From Niebla homalea (lineage: Eukaryota; Ascomycota; Lecanoromycetes; Lecanorales; Ramalinaceae), in contig JAHGAU010000007.1 in the NCBI GenBank assembly GCA_019925105.1, positions 186,001-250,000 on the forward strand: a stretch of 64,000 nt of DNA, given 5' to 3'. Of this stretch, positions 56,709 to 64,000 are shown in pieces. How positions within the stretch are numbered: the first letter of the stretch is position 1; each line of letters begins with the position of its first letter. Below the pieces are notes generated by a model. The model ran no database searches. It was not told where the DNA came from and saw only the letters and a program-made list of their open reading frames with translations. The position numbers and the translations under genes are program-made.

Positions 56709-58083
56709 ACGCACATAAAACGCAGACAACGGCCCACGTCCCTACAACTCCACCCCCCCCTTTCTTCCCCCTTTACCATCGACGAAAGACAGAGGAAAGA
56801 CCCAACTTGCGCCATCACATTTCCTATTTACCTTTCCAACGCCATCACCGTCCCTTTCCAGTAAGCGTCATGACGATACGAACAACGTGTGCGTGGTATC
56901 TTCTGACGGGATTGATGAGTGGTGAGACTAGTTGCTGCTGCTGCTCTTTTGCCTATGTCATCCCATCCATCCATGCTATCCACACACAAAAAAATTCATT
57001 CGATCCGTGTATCCTCCATCTCCTTCCACCGACCGCGTCCCACCAGATAAAATGATCCATCCATCCATCCAGCCGGGAGTTTCCTCACTGCGGCGATACT
57101 CGAATCGTACCGTCAAGAGTTCCCAAACCCCCCCCCCCCGGCACTCTCAAATTTATCTATCTAAAGAGGTCTTGTTTTTTTGCAAAGAGTCGGGGTTGAG
57201 GGGATATGGGCATGGACATCCCCCATGTCATTGTTGTTGTTATTGTTGATTCTTCCCATCACCCCATCTCTCTCAACGCCTCGGGACCGTGTTGCCCTCT
57301 CTTATCCGTGTATGGATGTATGGCCGGTCCGGCCCCAATCAATGGAAGCTTTTCTGCCATGCAAGTTCTTGGGCATACAAATGCATATGCAAACGAGGAT
57401 GCAAACAAAAGCTTTCCACACACCACGCATACCACCCATGCCAACGTAGAAACACCCACACAAATTACTGATTTATCTACCTACCCAAAACTTCGAAAGG
57501 GAGGAACACTCGTGCTGGAGCCCCCGATTTCGTTGCTGGAGCCCCGCATATATTTGAATAACGATGATATTATTATCGTACCAGTCCCACGTTGCACCGA
57601 TTCCGCAACGAGGACAGCAACAACGTCGTAACTTACCACCCACCCTCGAAGGCAGTGCCTGCGAGGAACATCCACTCGTGTGTGTGCCATTCGGTAGAAA
57701 AAGGTGCGATTTATTTGACTCGTCAGCATCATCATCACACCACCACGGAGGAAAAAAAAGGGGAGTTAGGAAAGGGGGGGAATGAAAAGGTCGACGACAA
57801 TAACCAAAGGAAAAAGGGAGAAGCAAGAGATGGAAAAATTGGGGGGAAAAAAGAATAACCATTTCCAATTCTACCTCTACTCTTGAAACCGCCATTCCAG
57901 AAACAGCAGGTCGTCCATCCAAGAACAATCACGTTATTACGAGGGAGTGAACTCAACCCCCAGCATGTCTCAACCTCTGGCGGACCAAAAGCAGTATTGC
58001 ACTATCATCATCACTCTTCAAAACCAAGAAACCCCCAAGCCCACTCTGCTAAGCTCCCTCCCAAGCACGCACGACTCGTGCAT

Positions 58084-61000
58084 TCATGGCCCCCCACCAC
58101 CACCACCCAACTGCCTTAACCGTTCCCAACTCCGCTTCTCCCCTTCTTCCAAACTCCTCTTGAAATCCAGAGTGCTCCCCCTGACAACCTCCCCCTCACC
58201 ACTCCCATCCAGACTCCCCACATCGGCTCTCCTTCCCGTCGAGCCTCCCACCACTACCGCGTTCTTGGATAGCGCGAACTCTTCCTTGGAGAGGTTGGGA
58301 CTCCGTAGCATCCCCAAATCGACGCAGGAGTCATACATGGTTTCCCACCCTGGTTTGGGCTTCGTCTTCGCTGCACCGGATCCAGCGGGTGCGTCAATAG
58401 CGTGGGCCATCGAGCGGACTTTACTACCTCTACCCGATCCAGCGATGAGTCTGTCAATGGATTTGCGTTTCGTGGAAGGGGTACCAGCACCATCACCAGC
58501 ATGTCCTGCAACCCTCGACTTGCCTTGCACTTTCTTCCCACCCGCAACAGCCTCTCGCGTCTTTGCCACCTCCTCTCGCAAACTCGTCCTAGCTGTCACG
58601 AACTTCTCCTCACTGTCACTGGTAGCCCCATCTCCACTCACAACAAGCGGCGGCAGCATCTCCAACTCCGGATACTCTTCCAATCCCCTCCTGTACCACC
58701 GAAGATATTGGCGTCAGCAAAGGATCTCTTCCCAACGACCTAACAAAGAGAGCAGGTTCGGAAATGACTCACCCCTCAGACACACTACTCCTATGCCCCC
58801 GACTTTCAATAGCGAACCTGCTCGCCATATCAAGACTGCGTGCATGGTACAGCTCTTTCACATTATCTTTCAGGCGTTCAAAATGGGTCGAGTGCGCCTT
58901 TCTTGTGGCTGCGAGTCCTGGTCTGTGGAGGTGATGCTGGTCAGCCGGATCATGATGCAGATGCAGGTGTGGATGATGATGGTGGTCATGGGGCGCAGAC
59001 GGTGCAGCAGCAAAGTCGTGCGAGAACACATTATCCGCCTCCCTAGCCGGGGAGTTCGACCGTGCGGAGCGCGTGTGGGATGGGTAGCGCCGCCATGAGG
59101 GTGCAGTCTCCATGGTAGGAGTAGGTGAGGAGGTGTCAAGATCCCGCCTAATCTTGGCTGGTGTGGTGATGGCAGGATGGCCTGGATCAAGTGGTGATAG
59201 ACGAGGGCGCATCCTATAGGCACCCAACTGGGCTTTGACATCTAGGTGATCACCTTCACTGGATGAATGGTGCAGGTGTTGGAAGAGCTGCTTCGGAGAG
59301 CAATGGTTGTGCGATGCCTCGTCATCCTCGGCTGGATGGTGAAGATGAAGAGGAGAACGGCTCCTACGCCTGGAATCCTTCTGTAGGGCTTGACCCCAGC
59401 TCGTTGCCTCCACGGGCTCGTCGCCTACAACGAGACTAGGCTTCCGAGCGAGGCTGCTGCTCTCCGTCTGTGATGGTACAAGCAGTGAGGCTGAGACATC
59501 ATTACTGCCGTCGAAGCGACTCACATTCCGACTTCGATGGGGTGTCCTCTTTGCAATCTCTGCCGTCAAGTCGTCGAGATCTGCCTGTGAGAAATATCGC
59601 GTGGCCGTAACGGTATGAGCCTTGCGTAAGAAGCGTTGGCCTTCCTCTTGCTCTATCTGAAAGGTCGAGAGACTCCTGCTAGGAGTAGTGGATGTTGCTG
59701 GAGCGGAGGAGTGCCGTGGCTGTTTCTGCACTTCGCGTTCGTCGATGATCATGGGATCTCGCATGACACGGAAGGACCGGTGTTCTTGATCTGCATTGGG
59801 GTCGAGTATCGCTGCATTGTGTGCTTGACCGGACGGACGTCTGGAGCCTTGTGAGCTGATATGACCTGAATATTCAGGATCCGACGAGAACCGAGAGTGT
59901 CTGTTTGACAGGCTTGCGGCTTCACTGCCAAGAGCGATGTTGCTTAGCTCACTCGTACGACGAGAGTAAACAGAAGATGACGGTTGTCTCTGAGGGCAGC
60001 CCCAAGGAGGTGGCACTTTGGTGCTCGTAAATCCAGAAGCAGAGAGCTGACGCCGTGGGCCAAGGGACAGATGATCCGGCCCTTTCCTCCAGCTTGACTC
60101 GCTTGAGCTATCACTGCGCAGCTGAGGCGAAGACAGCACTGGAAGCATGCCATGAGAAGCCAGACGTTCTGATATACGCATGCTATATAGATGAATAGAC
60201 GAAGGATTGGTGAGGTCGCTGTGGCTTCTGGTCTGGGGGAATGAATCTCGGCCATCGATGCCGCCAAAAACTTCCTCTTCGCTTCCCGGATCACAGTGAG
60301 AATGGCGCCGTGAGACTTTTCTTCCATACGGCGACGATGAAAGTACACCAGACGCACCCCTCATCCATGGCGGTCGCGATGGGCTAGGTACAGACCCTTG
60401 GGGTTCCGATTCGTCAGGATTCAAATCAGTGGAGTCTTTATCCTCCCTAGCTGTCTTAAAGGTTTGGGATGAGCCTCTTTGTGCCGAGCTCGGGAGCCTC
60501 CACTCTGGTCCGACGACCGAATCGCTGATACTGGCGAGTCTTAACGCCCGGATGTCGGGAGTCGGTGGAGCTTTAAAGACGTCATCATCTGTTTGGGCCG
60601 TATCGTTGTCCTTTTGACGTGTTGGGGTGATACGTATGACTGTATCGGAGCGATCTAGAGACGAGTCTACTCGATCCTGCTCCTTCGCGGGGGTTTCGTC
60701 ACTGAAGATGTATTTCTTGGACTTGGTCTTACGAGGCGACTTTATGAAATCTTGCTGGACTGGCTGTTTCCCATCTTCGACTGAAAGCTCCAAAAGCGCA
60801 CTAGCTCTATCCGTCAACATCCTTGACAAGATCCTGGTGTTGGCTCTGGTAGGAGAAGGATGTGCAAGAGGAGGACCCTCAACGTCACTGGAAAGAACAT
60901 TTGGCGACGATGATCGTGCCATAATCCTCTTGAGCCTGTTTGGGCTCAGTTGTATAGTCCCTTCTTGACGCGACCAAGTTCCTGAAAGCATTGTCAAGTC

Positions 61001-61514
61001 AGTACGTACCGTAGGACATCCTCCCAATGAGAGAGGCACATCACCAACCTTGCGGTGTTTGGATGAGTACGGCATCTGGATCGTAGAATTCACTGTTGGC
61101 ATTCTCATCGGCATCATGCTCGTTTCTGCTGTGCAATGCTCGTCGGATTTTGCGCTTGACTTCGACCTCTTCAATGCTCATCGTGCTCTTCAAAGCTCGC
61201 GTCGAGGCCTCGTCCGACGCACCCGAGGTTGTTGAGCTGATCTTTTTCCGCAATCGTTCCGTCACACCGAGACGCATTGGACTTCTGTCCCGATGCTGGG
61301 GCAGCTCGAATGGGACTACGTCTCCGTTAGGATCGAGCGTATCTCCAGAGTCTAGGCGGTCAAGCCGCTCTGTTGTTCCATGCCTCTCGGTGTCGTCGGT
61401 GTTACTGGCGGTTAATTGGAACCTGCCTCCTTTTTCGGTGGTGTTGATGAGCCGGACTGGGCTTTGATCGGGGGAGTGGTTCTTTCGGAATCCGCAACAG
61501 ATGAAGGTAGGCAT
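58084..61514 (-). CDS. Large disordered protein with N-terminal CysCys motif, unknown
   Basis: Three exons (61514-61049, 60981-58773, 58690-58084; introns 67 and 82 bp) give 1093 aa. Splices keep the frame, joining LIQTPQ to GTWSRQEGTIQLS and SSVSEG to RGLEEYPELEM. The protein begins MPTFICCGFRKNHSP, where the CysCys near the N-terminus could be lipidated (inference). Most of it is Ser/Arg/Pro-rich and predicted disordered by composition. Order-like islands are ATRYFSQADLDDLTAEIAKR, HFERLKDNVKELYHARSLDM followed by ASRFAIESRGHR, and the C-terminal PKPGWETMYDSCVDLGMLRS. A His-rich stretch (DHHHHPHLHLHH) lies near residue 800-830. I do not recognise the family. It is transcribed in the same direction as MET6. 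Confidence 0.72.
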
Positions 61515-62008
61515 GCTGGGAAGAAATCTATGGATTCCATGCGACTCGGTAAAATGCAGGGAAAGGCTGCTCAACAGGTACTGGTTTTGGAGAGCACCAA
61601 AATATAAGAGAACCAGACACGTGCTTAGGAATCAAGGAAATATGTAGGACGAGAAAGGTCGCGGACGAGGGAGCTGAACTCGCAATTCGGAACAAAATGA
61701 GGAAGGTACCATTTACTCGAGCAACATCAACTTGGAGCGTCAACTGGCTTTGAAGTCACCTTGGATATATCAATCGCCCCATTTATTGTCAAGAGACAGA
61801 CTCGGTTCCATCCATACTACCAGATGTCCGGTTGAAGGACTTTTTTTGGCCTTTCTAAGGCCACCACTACGCTATGTCAAGGCAAGATGATTGCCGACGT
61901 GATATCAAATGCTCCCACCAACGCCGATGCTAAAGATCGTTGAGATCAATGTCATTTCTACAACTCTCCAACTGTTGAACATCACACATCACGTCGTTCA
62001 TGATTGAA
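61515..62008. other. Intergenic between MET6 and the disordered-protein gene
   Basis: 494 bp: the 3' flank of MET6 and the promoter of the downstream gene. Nothing specific recognised. Confidence 0.35.
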
Positions 62009-63984
62009 TCACGCCTTGGAGTATTTTTGGCGATAGAATTTCGCCGCATTCACCATGTTGGTCAAGGCTGGCTTCGTCTCCTTCCATTGACGAGTCTTCA
62101 AGCCGCAGTCAGGGTCAATCCAGAGTTGGTCAGGGCTGAGGTAGTTCAACATCTCCTGAATGCGGGCCTCGATTTCTTCCTGGCTGGGGATACGGGGCGA
62201 GTGAATGTCGTAAACACCAGGGCCAATGTGGCGAGGGTACTTGGCGTCGACGAAGACGCTGAGAAGCTTGGCGTCACTCTTGCTGTTCTCAATGCTGAGA
62301 ACATCGGCATCAAGAGCGGCAATGGCCTCGAAAAAGTCTTGGAACTCGGAGTAACAGAAATGAGAGTGAATCTGGGTGGAGTCATGGACGCCAGCAGTTG
62401 ACAGACGGAAAGACTCAACCGCCCATTTGATGTAATTCTCTCGCTCGGTGCCAGCCCTCAAAGGAAGACCTTCACGGAGCGCAGGCTCGTCTACTTGGAT
62501 AACGAAGACACCTGCAGACTCAAGATCGACGACCTCATCCCGTAGAGCGAGAGCCAATTGCTGCGCTTGAACTGACTGGTGAATGTCGTCACGGGGATAT
62601 GACCATCGAAGGCAAGTGATAGGTCCAGTGAGCATGCCTTTCATGGGCTTCTTGGAAATCGAAGCAGCATACTTTGACTCCTTCACTGTCATCGGAGCAG
62701 GGCGAGAGACATCACCAACGATGATGGGTGGGCGAACACAACGCGATCCGTAGCTCTGAACCCAGGCATGTGTGGTGAAGACATAGCCTGTTAGACGCTC
62801 GCCGAAGTATTGCACCATGTCGTTCCGTTCTGGCTCCCCGTGGACGTAGACATCTAGATCAAGCTCTTCTTGGACCTTGACGACGTCTTGGATCTCCTTT
62901 TCGATGAACCTGTCATACTCATCGGCTGTGATTTCGCCCTTGGTGAATTTGTTCCTTTGCAGGCGGATCTCTTTGGTCTGAGGGAATGATCCGATGGTGG
63001 TGGTCGGGAACATGGGGAGGTTCAGCTTTTCCTGCTGCTGTGCAATTCGAGTGGGAAAGGGAGATCTGCGATTAAAGTCCTTCTCCTGAATCTTCTGCTG
63101 GCGATCCTTGACTTTGGGGTCATTCGTTCGCTTTGAGCTGGCGCGAGACTCCATTGACTTTGCATTCGCCTCAAGCTCTGCACGTACACTGGCCGGTCCA
63201 GCCGTCACCGCCTTTGCAATGATGGCAAGTTCCTTGGCCTTCTCGACAGCAAAGCTGAACCAGTCCCGGACTTCACCTTCGAGATTCTTCTCACTCTCAA
63301 GTGTGTGAGGGGTGTGAAGAAGCGAGCTCGAGCTCGCGACAATGACACGGTCTTTGCCGAGCTTCTGGACGGCAAGCTCGACCTTCTCAATGGCTTTCTT
63401 GAAGTTGGTCTTCCAGATGTTTCGGCCATCGACAACTCCTGCAGACAGCACTTGGTTTGGTCCAAGACCCTCCATGACGGTGTCTAATTGTTCAGGGTTC
63501 CGAACAAGGTCGACGTGGACACCATGAAGTTTCTCGAATGAAGACAGGACGTCCTTGTTGTGAACAATGTCTCCAAAGTAAGTCGCGACAGTGATCTCGG
63601 GTGCACGTGATCCTAAGCTGGACAGCTTCTCATATGCTGGCTTGAAAGCATTCTTGACTTTGGCAGGGAGGTCGAAGACAAGGCATGGCTCATCAATCTG
63701 GACACTCTCGGCGCCAGCCTCCTTGAGCTTAGCCAACAGGTCTTCATATAGTGGTAGGAGGCTGTGGAGAAGGCTGATGGGCACAACGTTTTGGCCACGA
63801 TCGGCCTTCCCGAGAGCAAGGAAGGTGACAGGGCCGACGATGACTGGTCGGGTGATGATGCCGGCTTCCTTTGCTTCGAGGAACTCGGCGACAGGCTTGG
63901 GATTCGACGACAGCTTGAACTGTTGGCCGTCTTCGAAGGTGGGCTTGACATAGTGATAGTTGGAGTCAAACCATTTCACCATTT
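62009..63984 (-). CDS. MET6: Cobalamin-independent methionine synthase, 5' end outside the window
   Basis: The visible exon encodes the last 657 residues (of about 765 in the family) of 5-methyltetrahydropteroyltriglutamate-homocysteine methyltransferase, the last step of methionine synthesis in the cytosol. It begins at a TTTAG acceptor (63985-63989), where AA completes the Glu codon of the conserved EMVKWFDSNYHY. Landmarks of the N-terminal barrel include RPVIVGPVTFLALGK and VQIDEPCLVFDLP; the C-terminal catalytic barrel has PMFPTTTIGSFPQT, VHGEPERNDMVQYFGE, MKGMLTGPITCLRWSYPRDD, the zinc ligands in IHSHFCYSEF (His, Cys) and in DPDCGLKTRQW (Cys), and VFVIQVDEPALREG. All expected residues are present. 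The 5' exon or exons lie beyond position 64000. Confidence 0.96.
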
Positions 63985-64000
63985 CTAAACTAGGAACATC

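Larger units (their letters stand above)
55306..58083. other. Gene-free 2.8 kb, rich in simple repeats
   Basis: No gene recognised. Contents include ATTCATTCTCATCATC-like short repeats near 56165-56215, (GA)n/(GT)n at 56383-56442, (GA)n at 56673-56706, a run of 12 C at 57128-57139, and a G/A-rich tract at 57745-57860. Plus-strand composition is C-rich over about 56700-57150 and again from about 57870, with a purine-rich stretch between. Confidence 0.45.

Noticed and set aside
1..64000. CRISPR arrays, tRNA, rRNA or organellar DNA
   Set aside because: No regularly spaced direct repeats and no cloverleaf or rRNA-like sequence were seen; genes carry spliceosomal introns, so the DNA is nuclear and eukaryotic.

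Overview
The window is nuclear DNA of a filamentous ascomycete, most likely a Dothideomycete; that assignment is inference from gene content and gene style. Genes sit on both strands without operons. Most are cut by short introns (about 45-160 bp) with GTRNGY-like donors and YAG acceptors, and several belong to fungus-specific families (DUF3984, PalA/Rim20, fungal Mediator subunits, a NucA/NucB-type secreted nuclease).

Layout: 1-3.5 kb holds a DUF3984 protein and mitochondrial ornithine carbamoyltransferase (minus). After a gene-free 2.4 kb come ALG11 (5.97-7.84), a mitochondrial PP2C of the PTC5 type (minus, 9.0-11.0) and, divergent from it, the RQC1/TCF25 protein (11.5-14.1). A low-complexity membrane-protein-like gene with apparent frame breaks follows at 14.3 kb. 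The densest part is 16.2-25.6 kb: palA (minus), MED18 (plus), MED5 (minus), a TatD-family hydrolase (plus) and a SIW14-like phosphatase (plus). The next 20 kb is looser: an unknown two-exon protein, a secreted NucA/NucB-like nuclease, a small Cys/His protein, a LaeA-like methyltransferase, an eleven-exon hydantoinase/oxoprolinase, a short-chain dehydrogenase, KGD4 and an F-box protein. From 46 kb there are an RGS protein, a seven-exon RUS/DUF647 protein with a 13-nt exon, two large disordered proteins, and the 3' part of cobalamin-independent methionine synthase (MET6), which runs off the right edge.

Most genes are housekeeping: arginine and methionine synthesis, N-glycan assembly, PDH and 2-oxoglutarate dehydrogenase function, ribosome quality control, Mediator and pH signalling. 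I see no transposase, CRISPR array, tRNA, rRNA or secondary-metabolite backbone gene. Nothing in the gene content amounts to a new defence or biosynthetic system.

The least ordinary signal is compositional. At about eight places (near 1.48, 2.9, 8.23, 14.75, 27.25, 31.43, 41.1 and 45.2 kb) the plus strand switches within a few tens of bases from extremely C-rich to extremely G-rich, with arms of roughly 250-600 bp. The direction is always C then G, whatever the strand of the gene there, so it resembles a miniature replication-origin skew or a scar of symmetric single-strand exposure. Four genes also carry an apparent one-base frame break in or beside a short C/G run, which points either to assembly errors or to run-length mutation.
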